Shown one piece after another: positions 17,689 to 26,059 of a DNA stretch of 64,000 bases. Origin of the DNA: Actinophytocola xanthii (GTDB taxonomy: Bacteria; Actinomycetota; Actinomycetes; Mycobacteriales; Pseudonocardiaceae); contig NZ_MSIE01000007.1 in assembly GCF_001921205.1 (NCBI RefSeq), positions 124,001 through 188,000 of the forward strand. The letters are read 5' to 3'. Numbering within the stretch: position 1 is the first letter of the stretch; each line of letters opens with the position of its first letter. The position numbers and the translations under genes were made by a program. The notes beneath the pieces are model-generated. The model had not been told where the DNA came from, did not search any database, and was given only the letters and a program-made list of their open reading frames with translations.

Positions 17689-18222
17689 TCACCACTGATG
17701 CGCGACGTCCACGACGATCCTGTTCGGCACGGTGAGGACCCGGTACGGCAGCCGCGCGCGGACTCCCAGTCCTACCGAGGACGTGCCGTGGTGCGTGCCG
17801 GCCCAGGCGACCTGCCGGAAGGTCGCGAACCCGGTCGCGTCGACCAGCTCGGCCGGGTCGTCGAACACGTAGGTCGGCCGGTAGTCGTCGTCGTCGTGTG
17901 CGCGGGCGTGGACCGACACCTGCAGCCGGGCTCCGCCGCGCACCGGAACGACGGCCCCGCTGCCCTCGGCCGACACCGAGTCCACATAGGACACCCAATG
18001 CCCGTCGGCCGGACCGCGGAAGTCGAAGACCAACCGGTCGAAGCACTCGTGTCGCCCGGCTCGGATCCCGACCAGGTCGGCGGTCGCCGTCGGGTAGGCG
18101 GACTTCGCACCCGACCCCCAGCTCACCGCGCAGGAGCGGTCCCGCTGGGCCGCCGCCGTGCCGGGAGTGAGCCCGACCAGGACGACCAGCGCCGCCACCA
18201 GTGCGACAGTTCGAACCATCAT
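17689..18222 (-). CDS. secreted AMIN-like domain protein
   Basis: 177-residue exported protein. The first of two adjacent ATGs (18222) follows GGGGGAA; it gives a clean signal peptide (VRTVALVAALVVLVGL ... AAAQ). The mature part contains HECFDRLVFDFRG, RPTYVFDDPAE and a C-terminal LTVPNRIVVDVAH, the pattern of actinobacterial AMIN-like proteins that bind cell-wall polymers in other contexts. Two cysteines (CAVSW and HECF) may form a disulphide. Function beyond envelope binding is unknown. Confidence 0.75.
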   Translation of the reverse strand: MMVRTVALVAALVVLVGLTPGTAAAQRDRSCAVSWGSGAKSAYPTATADLVGIRAGRHECFDRLVFDFRGPADGHWVSYVDSVSAEGSGAVVPVRGGARLQVSVHARAHDDDDYRPTYVFDDPAELVDATGFATFRQVAWAGTHHGTSSVGLGVRARLPYRVLTVPNRIVVDVAHQW

Positions 18223-18293
18223 GTGTTCCCCCGAAATCTCCGTACAACTCGGACACCATGAGGACGTGTCGAGCCCGGGAAGGGTTGCGCGGC

Positions 18294-18998
18294 TCAGGAC
18301 GTGGCCGCGTCCGGGCCGGTGTGGAACCACGTCAGCGACTCGTCGATGATCTCGGGTGGGACGGTGTGCCCTCCGTCGAACTCGCGGTACTCGACCTCGT
18401 ATCCGGACCGGCGCAGGGCCGGGACCAGGCGGCGGCTGCACCGGTCGATCGGCAGCACCCTGTCGTCCGTGCCGTGGCTGACAAACAGCGCGGGACGCCC
18501 GACCGAGGCGGCCGGAGCGGCGAAACCCGGCGAGTACGCCAGCACGTGCCCGAACAGGTCACCGTTGGAGATCCCCACCGACAACGCGTAGGACGCGCCG
18601 TCGGAGAAGCCGCCGATCGCCAGGCGGTCGAGGTCGACCGGGCACCGGGTCAGGGCCAGCCGCAGCGCGTCATCGAGGAACTCGACGTCCGTACCGAAGC
18701 CGCGGTCGACGATGAGGTCCCACGTGTGGCCGCGGGAGTCCGGCGCCAGGAGGAGCACCCCGTGCCGTTCGGCCGCCGCCACGAGCAGGTGCACCAGCTG
18801 CGCACCCGTGCCGCCGGCGCCGTGCAGGGCCACCACCAACGGCAACGGCTCGCCCGGGCCCGCGGACCCGGGCACGTGCAGCAGCCCGTCCCGACCCTCC
18901 CCCAACCCGAGCGGTGAGGTCCCCATCGGGGCCGAGAACGCCGCGGCGGGCGTCGCCCGGAGGTCGAGGCGTGCGCTGTCGTCGCGGCCCCGTCGCAT
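18294..18998 (-). CDS. alpha/beta hydrolase (esterase, LpqC / polyhydroxyalkanoate-depolymerase-like)
   Basis: 234-residue hydrolase. Oxyanion HGAGGTGAQ, nucleophile Ser in GGFSDGASY, acid in GTDDRVLP and His in FDGGHTVPPE give a full catalytic triad; the arrangement matches the phospholipase/carboxylesterase and LpqC-like group. ATG at 18998 preceded by GAGG; an ATG 36 bases upstream in the same frame is an alternative. No signal peptide is evident. The substrate is unknown. Confidence 0.82.
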   Translation of the reverse strand: MRRGRDDSARLDLRATPAAAFSAPMGTSPLGLGEGRDGLLHVPGSAGPGEPLPLVVALHGAGGTGAQLVHLLVAAAERHGVLLLAPDSRGHTWDLIVDRGFGTDVEFLDDALRLALTRCPVDLDRLAIGGFSDGASYALSVGISNGDLFGHVLAYSPGFAAPAASVGRPALFVSHGTDDRVLPIDRCSRRLVPALRRSGYEVEYREFDGGHTVPPEIIDESLTWFHTGPDAATS

Positions 18999-19056
18999 CC
19001 GCCTCAACGTAGGCCCACGGATCCGGGTCCACAACCGGACCGGCGAGCCGCGGTGG

Positions 19057-19902
19057 TCAGGGCCGGTCCACCGTGAGCAGCAGCGGTGTGGTGACCCCCT
19101 CCCGCGCGCTCAGGTCGGCGAGGAAGGCACCCAGCCAGCCGAGCGCGTCCAGCGACCACTCGGCGAGCGTGCCGTGGAAGGTCGCCCGGTGCCCGGCCGG
19201 GCCGTACCAGAGGCGGTCGTCGAACGGGGGCGAGGCGGCCAGCGACGCATGGTCGTCGGCGGAGTGCGAGTCACACGCGAACACCTCCTGGTCGAGCCGG
19301 CCCACCCACTCCCGCAACCGCGCGGCCACCGCCGGGACGGCCGGGGAACGACCGCTGTCCAGAGTGACCCGTACCGGAGTCCGCGCTCTCCCGTCGCCGC
19401 CGAACCAGCCCGCGGTCAGCAGCGACGGCGCCAGTGCCGGCTCAGGACGCGACGAGACGTCCAGACCCTGCACCGGGACCAGCACCTGCACCGCGTCCAG
19501 CTCCAGCTTCCCCAGGCGCGCCACCACCTCCTCGACGCAGCGCAGGAACGGCTGCACCGGCAGCGGCCGTTCGGCGGGCACCGGTTCGGCACCGACCTGG
19601 AACCAGGCGACCGGGGCGGCGCCGGCGGCAGCGGGACGGTCCCGCCCGGCGTCGTTCATGCCCCACAGGCCGGCGGCCCCGGTCGGTCGCTCCTCGTACC
19701 CCGCCGCGCTCCGACGCACGACCCAGCCGATGTCGTCGAGCCAGCGCATGGCGAGCGAGCGCTGGTGGAACAGGGAGTACGCGTCCTGGTCCTGCCACGG
19801 ATGCGACGCGAACCCGCCGTACACCGCGGCGAACAGGGTGCCCACGGGGCTGCGGACCCCGGGCGCGAGACCGGGACGCGCATCGTCGCTGTCAGCGCTC
19901 AT
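19057..19902 (-). CDS. hypothetical protein
   Basis: 281 residues with consistent actinobacterial codon bias; not recognised. It has no signal peptide or transmembrane segment. Notable segments are HPWQDQDAYSLFHQRSLAMRW and an aromatic, conserved-looking C-terminal half (WYGPAGHRATFHGTLAEWSLD). Lies head-to-head with the MarR-fusion gene, so both promoters fall in the 136-base gap that carries the tandem palindromes; co-regulation is possible. Confidence 0.7.
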   Translation of the reverse strand: MSADSDDARPGLAPGVRSPVGTLFAAVYGGFASHPWQDQDAYSLFHQRSLAMRWLDDIGWVVRRSAAGYEERPTGAAGLWGMNDAGRDRPAAAGAAPVAWFQVGAEPVPAERPLPVQPFLRCVEEVVARLGKLELDAVQVLVPVQGLDVSSRPEPALAPSLLTAGWFGGDGRARTPVRVTLDSGRSPAVPAVAARLREWVGRLDQEVFACDSHSADDHASLAASPPFDDRLWYGPAGHRATFHGTLAEWSLDALGWLGAFLADLSAREGVTTPLLLTVDRP

Positions 19903-19994
19903 TCAGACTCCTCCGCCGGCGGCCAAGGCTACAGCGGCAAGATCGTCGACTTCGCCTGTGCCGTCGACCGCTCGGGGGTCACTTCCGCTACAGT

Positions 19995-20025
19995 AGTTAT
20001 GCGCATAACAGTTATGCGCATAACT
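19995..20025. promoter_or_regulatory. tandem MarR-type operator
   Basis: Two identical 14-base perfect palindromes GTTATGCGCATAAC at 19996-20009 and 20011-20024, separated by a single A and flanked by A and T. The whole 31-base block is therefore itself a palindrome except for its central base. It ends 14 bases before the start of the MarR fusion gene, so bound protein would block transcription or translation start: classic autorepression. Confidence 0.85.
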
Positions 20026-20038
20026 AATGGAGGAGTCC

Positions 20039-20923
20039 ATGGAGCTCGAGCAGGCCTACCGCCTCAACCAGGCCATTCGACTGCTGAGCCTGCGCCATCG
20101 GGCCAGGGCCGCAACGCTGCTGGCCCCGCTCGGCCTGCACACCGGGCAGGAGGTCCTGCTGCTCGAGCTCAGCCGCTCGGGGCCGATGATCCAGGCCCAG
20201 CTCAGCGACCTGCTCGGCTGCGAGCCACCGAGCGTCACCCTGATGACCCGCAAGCTCGAGGCATCCGGTCACCTGCGCCGCTCCCCCGCGCCCGACGACC
20301 GACGGGCCAGCGTGGTCGAGCTGACCGACAGCGGCCGGGCACTCGCCGCCGAGGTCAGGCAGCTGTGGCGGGCGCTGGCCGAGGAGACGGTCGCCGGGCT
20401 GCCCGAGGAGACGGTGGACAAGCTGCCCGCGCTCCTCAACACCCTGACCGGCAACGTGGACCCGAGGCACGCTCGGCGCCGGCAGGCGTCGGCGCGACCG
20501 GCGTTCATCGAGGAGCACCTCGAGCGGATCGTGCGCACCGGCACCACCGATGGCGTCACGATGAACGGCAGCCCCACCGTGCTGCTCACCTACCGTGGCG
20601 CCAGGACCGGCAGGACGTGGAAGACCCCGCTGATGCGGGTCGAGCACGAGGGACGCTACGCGGCTGTCGCCTCCAAGGGCGGCGCACCGACCAACCCGCT
20701 GTGGTACGCCGGCCTGCTCGCGCACCCGGCGGTCCAGCTCCAGGACGGCACGCTCACCCGCGACTACCTGGCGCGCGAGGTGTTCGGGGAGGAGAAGGCG
20801 CTCTGGTGGCGGCGCGCGGTCGAGGCCTACCCGGGATTCGCCGAGTACCAACGAAAGATCGAGCGCCAGATCCCCGTCCTCGTCCTCGAACCGGTCAGCG
20901 CCGAGAGCTGGGGCGCATCCTAG
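20039..20923 (+). CDS. MarR regulator fused to a Ddn-type F420-dependent reductase domain
   Basis: 294-residue two-domain protein. Residues 1-140 form a MarR winged helix (LLELSRSGPMIQAQLSDLLG ... VTLMTRKLEASGHLRR, wing PDDRRASVVELTDSG). Residues about 150-288 match the nitroreductase/deazaflavin-dependent (Ddn) family: VLLTYRGARTGRTWKTPLM, SKGGAPTNPLWYAGL and the closing QRKIERQIPVLVLEP. ATG 20039 is preferred because GGAGG lies 5 bases before it; the in-frame ATG at 20027 would place that site inside the gene. The catalytic domain could reduce or sense the ligand that releases the MarR domain from the adjacent operator. Deazaflavin use is inferred from family. Confidence 0.85.
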   Translation: MELEQAYRLNQAIRLLSLRHRARAATLLAPLGLHTGQEVLLLELSRSGPMIQAQLSDLLGCEPPSVTLMTRKLEASGHLRRSPAPDDRRASVVELTDSGRALAAEVRQLWRALAEETVAGLPEETVDKLPALLNTLTGNVDPRHARRRQASARPAFIEEHLERIVRTGTTDGVTMNGSPTVLLTYRGARTGRTWKTPLMRVEHEGRYAAVASKGGAPTNPLWYAGLLAHPAVQLQDGTLTRDYLAREVFGEEKALWWRRAVEAYPGFAEYQRKIERQIPVLVLEPVSAESWGAS

Positions 20924-20928
20924 ACCTA

Positions 20929-20957
20929 TTGACATGGAACGCTGTTTCAGATGCACT
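20929..20957 (+). promoter_or_regulatory. candidate promoter for the sialidase-like genes
   Basis: A consensus -35 hexamer TTGACA at 20929-20934 lies in the gap before the first secreted sialidase-like gene (start 20995). No good -10 is visible at 16-18 bases, only TGCACT-like sequence, so the assignment is weak. Confidence 0.35.
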
Positions 20958-20994
20958 TCCGCGCGGCCCTTTCACCTGCCGGAAGGTGTGATCG

Positions 20995-22116
20995 ATGAGG
21001 ATCAGCGTCCTGGTGACCGTCGTACTCGGGTTGTTGCTCGCGCTCGCGCCGCCGGCCGCCGCCGCGCCGGTCGCCCAGGTCGTGGTGCCCGGCGGCCCGT
21101 GCGGCGACGCCGACCTCGGCGTCGACTGCGAGGCCTACTTCCCCGACCTGGTCAGGGATCCGAAGGGCGACGCCGACGACCTGCTGATGGTGTACCGGTG
21201 GTCCAGCGAGCACACCCGCAAGCCGAGCCAGCTCCGCATGATGCGCAGCCGCGACGGCGGTGCCACCTGGACGCAGGCCACGCCCTTCGTCGTCGCCGAC
21301 TCGACCGGGGTCGACTTCCGCGACCCGTCGCTGACCGCCATGCGCGGCGGACGGCTGCTGCTCTCGTACTTCACCACGACCTCGACCGGCTCGGTCCTCG
21401 CCACCGAGGTCCGCCGGCGCGACGCCGACAACACCGCGTTCTCCGCGCCCGCACGGGTCTGGTCGAGCACCCTGCCCAGTCCCGTGACCTCGGCCAAGAT
21501 CGTCGAGATGACCAACGGGCAGTTGCTGATCCCGTTGTACGGCACCCCGTCCGCCGGCGGACCGCACCACGCCGTCGTCGTCGCGAGTGTGGACGGCGGC
21601 GTGACCTGGGACGGGCGGGTCACCGGCCGGCAGAAGACGATCGCGTCGGGTTCGCTGTGGTACCAGGAGCCGGCGATCACCGAGGTCGCGCCCGGACACG
21701 TACGCGCGCTGATCCGGGTCGCCACGACGAGCCCGTCGGTGTCGGGCAACGCGGTACAGAGCGACTCGTACGACAACACCTACATGAACACCTGGTCCAA
21801 CCCGTCCTCGCTCGGCGTCCCCATGCACGGCCCGGAACTGCTCGCGGTACCCGGCACAACCTACGTGCCCTACCTGTGGAGCCAGCCGAACGCGTCCAGT
21901 GGCGCCACCAACCGCCCGACCGTGATCGCGGTCCGGCGCGGACAGGTTCCCTGGGCGGACACCCCGCGGCACACGCTGTACAACCCCGGCACCACCAACG
22001 ACTCCGGCTACCCCGGCACGGTCGCGCTCGACGCCAGCCGGCTGGTGACCGTGGTCTACGACAACGCCCGCCGCGCCGCCCTCGTCCTGCGCTACCCGCT
22101 CTCCGACGTCGACTGA
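20995..22116 (+). CDS. secreted sialidase-like (BNR/Asp-box) protein
   Basis: 373-residue exported six-bladed beta-propeller candidate. N-terminal signal peptide (VLVTVVLGLLLALAP ... AAAAP), then Asp-box repeats SRDGGATW and SVDGGVTW, and a DFRDPSL segment in the place where true sialidases carry FRIP. It may act on sialic-acid-like or other sugars at the cell surface; the missing FRIP and absence of an obvious arginine triad make exact chemistry uncertain. Followed after 9 bases by a larger sialidase-like gene. Confidence 0.8.
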   Translation: MRISVLVTVVLGLLLALAPPAAAAPVAQVVVPGGPCGDADLGVDCEAYFPDLVRDPKGDADDLLMVYRWSSEHTRKPSQLRMMRSRDGGATWTQATPFVVADSTGVDFRDPSLTAMRGGRLLLSYFTTTSTGSVLATEVRRRDADNTAFSAPARVWSSTLPSPVTSAKIVEMTNGQLLIPLYGTPSAGGPHHAVVVASVDGGVTWDGRVTGRQKTIASGSLWYQEPAITEVAPGHVRALIRVATTSPSVSGNAVQSDSYDNTYMNTWSNPSSLGVPMHGPELLAVPGTTYVPYLWSQPNASSGATNRPTVIAVRRGQVPWADTPRHTLYNPGTTNDSGYPGTVALDASRLVTVVYDNARRAALVLRYPLSDVD

Positions 22117-22125
22117 GGAGCACGC

Positions 22126-24315
22126 ATGTCCCGCGTCACCACCTTCGCGAGTGCCGCGCTCGGCTTCGGCACGGCGGTCGTGCTGCTGGCCACCGCGAGT
22201 GGCTCTGCGGCGCCCGGGGCGCCGAGCGCGGTGAACCCGCTGCCCACCGGGGACGGCGCCGCGCCATCCGCCTACGCCTCTGCCACTGGTCCACTGTGGA
22301 ACGTGCTGAACTGGGGGCCGGGTCCGCGGGCGGCCAATCCGTCCGCGTTCGCCATGGACACCGTCGTCGACGGGCGGACCGAGCAGCAGGTCCTCGTCTC
22401 CTCGTCCGCGAACGACGACGTCGCCAGCGCCGACTCGGTCAACAACATGTCGACCTCGCTCGACTCCGGACTGTCGTTCCTGACCACCCAGCGGAACGCG
22501 CCGACCGGTGCGTTCAACATGGTGCGACTGGACGACGGCTCGCTGCTGTCGATCGACTTCATCCCCGAGTGGCGCGACGAGGCGCACAGCGGGATCAACC
22601 TGAAGGTGTGGCGCTCCACGGACGCCGGCGCCACGTGGAAGCTGACCAGGGCGCCGTTCACCCCGCCGCCCGGCAAGGTGCTCGGCGGCAACCGAGGGCT
22701 GCGCGTGCACCGGGAGGCACTCCTGCTCCCCGACGGGACGATCATCGTGCCGGCCTACCTCGCCTACGTCGGCGAGCGGCAGGCCAGCATCGTCCTCCAG
22801 TCCACCGACCGGGGCAGGACCTGGACCCAGCGGGGGCAGATCCCCGCGCCGCTGGCCACCAACGAGGTCGGCTGGACCTTCACGACCGACGACCGCCTGC
22901 TCGCGGTGATGCGCACGGCCGAGACCCCGGCCCGGCTGCGGACGAGCTCCTCGAGCGACCAGGGTCGGACCTGGACCCAGGCCGAACCGCTGGTCGGCCC
23001 GGACGGGGCGCAGGTCGTGGGCATCAGCCCGCACCTCGTGCTGCAGCCCAACGGGGTGCTGCTGCTGGCGACCGGCCGCCCGGACGGCCGGGTGTACGTG
23101 AGCCACGACGGCACCGGACGCGCCTGGGACGAGCAACGGCTGGTGCTCTCGCGGTACCCCTCGGAGACGGGGAACGGCCGGTACGACGGCACGAGCGGGA
23201 ACAACTCGATCGTGAGCGTGGACTCCGACCGGAGCGTGTTCTTTGGCGACTACTGCGCGGTGTGGGGGTGCAAGGCGTACCACGAGCAGTACGGGATCTA
23301 CGCGTCCTACGTCAGCGCGGTCACCCCGGGCACGGGCAAGATCGACCTGGAGACCAAGGTCCGCACCGGGACCGCGACGCTGACCGGCGACTTCGCCGGA
23401 CGGGACCGGCGGTTCCCCGAGCAGCGGCCGGAGGGGGCCATCGACGGCAGCTCACGGAAGCACTCCGCGGCTGTGCTCGCGAAGCGGCGGGGGACGCCGG
23501 CGATGGTCGTGTCGTTGGACCGGGAGTACCCGGTCGAGCGGATCGGCCTGATGCTCGGCGACGGCCGGCCCTCGTCGGCCACCGTCTCGCTGTCCGCCGA
23601 CGGTCGCGAGTGGACGCCGGTCGTGCGTGCGGACGGGGTGCGCGACCACGCGATGCGCTACACCGAGCTCACCCCGCGGCGGGCGAGGTACGTGCGGGTC
23701 GAGGCACCGTCGGGGACGCGGGTGACGGAGCTGGAGGTGTACGCGGCCGGTCTGCAGACGTTCGAGAACGACCTCGAGTACGCGGTGCCGCGCGGGTTCG
23801 TCGAGGCTCGCAACACGACGGTGTCCGACCAGGAGCTGCGGGGCGCGGACAGCCGCGCGTCGCTGCGCCTGTTCGACAAGTTCCTCGACGACAACGCGAC
23901 GGCCACCGCGGTGGCACCGGACGTCGAGCGCCAGGTGCTCGCGTTCACCTGGGCCACCAACGACTTCCGCGGCCCGTTCACGTTCTCCGTGGGTGGCCAC
24001 CGGGAAGGCAGGCGGGTCGAGCCGTGGCGATTCCGCCTCCAGCCCGGGGCCACCCAGACCCTCGAGGTGTTCGAGGGCGGCGCCTGGAAGCCACTGGGCA
24101 CCCTGGCGAAACCCATCCCGACCAACACGTGGACCCCGTTCGTCGTGGACGCCACGACAACCTCGGCCACCGTCCGGATCGGCGACCAGGAGCTCACCGC
24201 AGCCGCACCCGCGCAGGCCGCGGACACCCTGTCCGGCACGACGTTCACCACCGGCGACCCGGTCAGCTACGGCATGACGTTCTTCGTCGACGACCTGACG
24301 ATCGGCGAGGGGTAG
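22126..24315 (+). CDS. secreted sialidase-like protein with carbohydrate-binding C-terminus
   Basis: 729-residue exported protein, start preceded by GAGGAG. Signal peptide, then a BNR propeller (about residues 40-400) with Asp boxes STDAGATW, STDRGRTW and SSDQGRTW. Residues about 430-545 (HSAAVLAKRRGTP ... ARYVRVEAPSGTRVTELEVYA) look like an F5/8-type C (CBM32-like) domain, followed by a beta-rich domain ending VDDLTIGEG. The two sialidase-like genes probably form one operon for glycan scavenging or host-glycan interaction. Confidence 0.82.
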   Translation: MSRVTTFASAALGFGTAVVLLATASGSAAPGAPSAVNPLPTGDGAAPSAYASATGPLWNVLNWGPGPRAANPSAFAMDTVVDGRTEQQVLVSSSANDDVASADSVNNMSTSLDSGLSFLTTQRNAPTGAFNMVRLDDGSLLSIDFIPEWRDEAHSGINLKVWRSTDAGATWKLTRAPFTPPPGKVLGGNRGLRVHREALLLPDGTIIVPAYLAYVGERQASIVLQSTDRGRTWTQRGQIPAPLATNEVGWTFTTDDRLLAVMRTAETPARLRTSSSSDQGRTWTQAEPLVGPDGAQVVGISPHLVLQPNGVLLLATGRPDGRVYVSHDGTGRAWDEQRLVLSRYPSETGNGRYDGTSGNNSIVSVDSDRSVFFGDYCAVWGCKAYHEQYGIYASYVSAVTPGTGKIDLETKVRTGTATLTGDFAGRDRRFPEQRPEGAIDGSSRKHSAAVLAKRRGTPAMVVSLDREYPVERIGLMLGDGRPSSATVSLSADGREWTPVVRADGVRDHAMRYTELTPRRARYVRVEAPSGTRVTELEVYAAGLQTFENDLEYAVPRGFVEARNTTVSDQELRGADSRASLRLFDKFLDDNATATAVAPDVERQVLAFTWATNDFRGPFTFSVGGHREGRRVEPWRFRLQPGATQTLEVFEGGAWKPLGTLAKPIPTNTWTPFVVDATTTSATVRIGDQELTAAAPAQAADTLSGTTFTTGDPVSYGMTFFVDDLTIGEG

Positions 24316-24322
24316 GTGGTCA

Positions 24323-24979
24323 TCAGGACGTGGCTGCCAGTTCGGTGAGGACGGTGTCGAACCGCTCGACCAGCTCCAGGGCGGTGCCGAGCGACGCGGC
24401 ACCGGACAGCACCGGCCACACCCGCCCGGCATTGACCGCGGGCAGCTGGGCCCACAGCGCGTTGCCGGTCAGCGGCTTGTTGTCCGGCGCCTCGGTCAAC
24501 CCGTCCGGACCGGACGGGACCAGCAGCCCGCCGCTCTCGGCGAGCACCGGGATCCGCTCCATCGCGAACTCCTGCGTCGGCTCCGGCTGGGACACCGACG
24601 GCTCCGCGAGCTTCGCTCCACAGTCGACCAGCACCTTCGTGTCGGTCCACTTCTCCCCCAGCGTCCAGAACGTGGTGTCCGACGCCGCGTGGGCGAAGGT
24701 GAACGTGTACCTGCCCAGCACGTCCGCGTGCCTGGTCCTGATCTCCGCGCACGCGGACTCGTACTCGGCCAGCAACGCGTCCGCCTCCGCGGTGCGGCCC
24801 AGCACCTCGCCCAGCCGGGTCGCGACCTCGGTCAGCGACAGCTGCTGGAAGCTGATCGCCTGGCGGGCGGGTCGCGTCCGCGTTGCCCGATCCCCCGCCG
24901 TCGTGGTCGCCACACCGCCGCCCAAGTCGCCTCGTCCGCGCCCAACCAAGGCCAGCCTAAGCAAAGGTGGTCCTCGCAC
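24323..24979 (-). pseudogene. truncated FecB/FepB-type iron-siderophore binding protein
   Basis: From about 24856 downwards the frame encodes the interlobe helix and C-terminal lobe of a periplasmic siderophore-binding protein (SLTEVATRLGEVLGRT, then FAHAASDTTFWTLGEKWTD and AQLPAVNAGRVWPV). The signal peptide, lipobox and entire N-terminal lobe are missing; the 40 residues encoded before the helix do not look like protein. An imperfect TTAGG..CC-type iron box remnant sits at 24944-24960, so I read this as an iron-regulated gene with an internal deletion. No permease or ATPase genes remain beside it. Confidence 0.7.
24944..24960 (-). promoter_or_regulatory. possible DtxR/IdeR iron-box remnant
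   Basis: On the minus strand TTAGGCTGGCCTTGGTT partly matches the actinobacterial iron box (TTAGGTTAGGCTAACCT-type). It lies just upstream of the truncated siderophore-binding-protein remnant, where such a box is expected. The match is weak in its right half. Confidence 0.3.
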
Positions 24980-25093
24980 CCCCTGAGCAATGAACTTCTC
25001 CCCCCGTGCAACTCACGGCCCTCCCGGCGCCCGGCGCTTCCTAGGGTGCGATCGACACACCCGAACAGAACTTCCGAGGGGACAAGCAGAAAC

Positions 25094-25387
25094 ATGCGGA
25101 ACAACCTGCTCACGGCGGCCGTCCTGGTCGCCGGCACGCTCACCGTCCTGGCGTCACCGGCGAGCGCGAGCGAGGGCCCGGGCTCCCTGTGCACGACGGT
25201 CGACCCGACCCCGGTCTACGCCAACCGCGACTTCACCGGCTACCTGTTCACGCTCAGCCCGGGCCGCGGCTTCCGCGCCCACAGCGGCTGGGGCGTGGAC
25301 TCGACGCTGCTGGGCGCCTACGGCCACGGCGCGGAACGCCCGGACCGCGACGGCTACGTCCGCGGTCACCACCTGCGCGGCTGCTGA
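25094..25387 (+). CDS. small secreted protein, SH3-like
   Basis: 97 residues: signal peptide (NNLLTAAVLVAGTLTVLASPASA) followed by a compact domain of about 70 residues with two cysteines (SLCTT and the terminal RGC) that could form a disulphide. The pattern VYANRDFTGYLFTLSPGRGF is reminiscent of bacterial SH3 folds. No enzymatic motif. Followed by a strong terminator hairpin, so it is probably monocistronic. Confidence 0.75.
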   Translation: MRNNLLTAAVLVAGTLTVLASPASASEGPGSLCTTVDPTPVYANRDFTGYLFTLSPGRGFRAHSGWGVDSTLLGAYGHGAERPDRDGYVRGHHLRGC

Positions 25388-25414
25388 ACACCCGGCACGA
25401 GGACGAGGGCGTCA

Positions 25415-25442
25415 AGGGCCACCTCCCGCCGGAGGTGGCCCT
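25415..25442 (+). terminator. hairpin terminator
   Basis: Perfect 12-base stem (AGGGCCACCTCC and its complement) with a 4-base CGCC loop, 28 bases after the stop of the small secreted protein gene. No T-tract. Confidence 0.7.
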
Positions 25443-25507
25443 GATCGTCTCGGGCGACTGCTCGGCCCGCTCCCCCGCTGGACGCCGTCCGCCAGCCGGT
25501 GCGCGGG

Positions 25508-25858
25508 TCAGCGGCGGGCCAGCCGGCGTTCCGCGCCGGAGCCGTAGTCCAGCTCGTAGTAGACGAAGACCGTCGGTTCCTCCGCCACGACCAGCTCGCC
25601 GTCCACCTCGATCGAGGGGGCGTCCCGGACGAGGTCCTTGGGGTAGCGCACCCGCACCGCCTTCGGCGTGACGGTGGCGCCGAGCGCGGGGACGAACACG
25701 AGACGCTGGCGACCGAACATGCCGACCTTCACCGTCAGGAAGCTCGGCTGGTCGGTGATGGTGTCGACGTACACGGCGTCCAACGACCCGATCGACTTGT
25801 CGGCCGGGTCGACGACCTTCAGGCCGATCCAGTCACGGAGGTTCTCAGCGGGGAACAT
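25508..25858 (-). CDS. PRC-barrel domain protein
   Basis: 116-residue protein opening with ENLRDWIGLKVVDPADKSIGSLDAVYVD, a typical PRC-barrel start (beta-barrel domain found in RNA-processing and photosynthetic reaction-centre H-like proteins). A GRQRLVFVPALGATVTPKAVRV segment forms the rest. No membrane segment. Actinobacterial homologues often occur as stand-alone stress-associated proteins; the actual role is unknown. Confidence 0.8.
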   Translation of the reverse strand: MFPAENLRDWIGLKVVDPADKSIGSLDAVYVDTITDQPSFLTVKVGMFGRQRLVFVPALGATVTPKAVRVRYPKDLVRDAPSIEVDGELVVAEEPTVFVYYELDYGSGAERRLARR

Positions 25859-26059
25859 GCGGTCTGCTTACCCGGCCTCCACCTGCACAAACGTTTCAGT
25901 CCGAGCGGTGCGGCCCCGGCCAGGCCTGGCTCGACATGGTCCGCGTGCGCACGACCCTGCCAGCGGCCCAGATCACCAACGCGTCGCTGTCCCGGTCGTC
26001 GACCGTCTCGACCCCGCCGCGACGACCCGGCCGGAGTGCTGGACGAGTGAGGACCGGCC

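Noticed and set aside
20934-24986. A very long open frame (over 1300 codons) in another frame across the sialidase-like genes
   Set aside because: Arg/Pro/Ala-rich shadow caused by high GC; the secreted sialidase frames have signal peptides, Asp boxes and ribosome-binding sites.
25859-26059. Possible small gene between the PRC-barrel and DUF4865 genes
   Set aside because: Short frames on both strands have shadow-like composition and no start signals; I see no feature here beyond the flanking gene ends.
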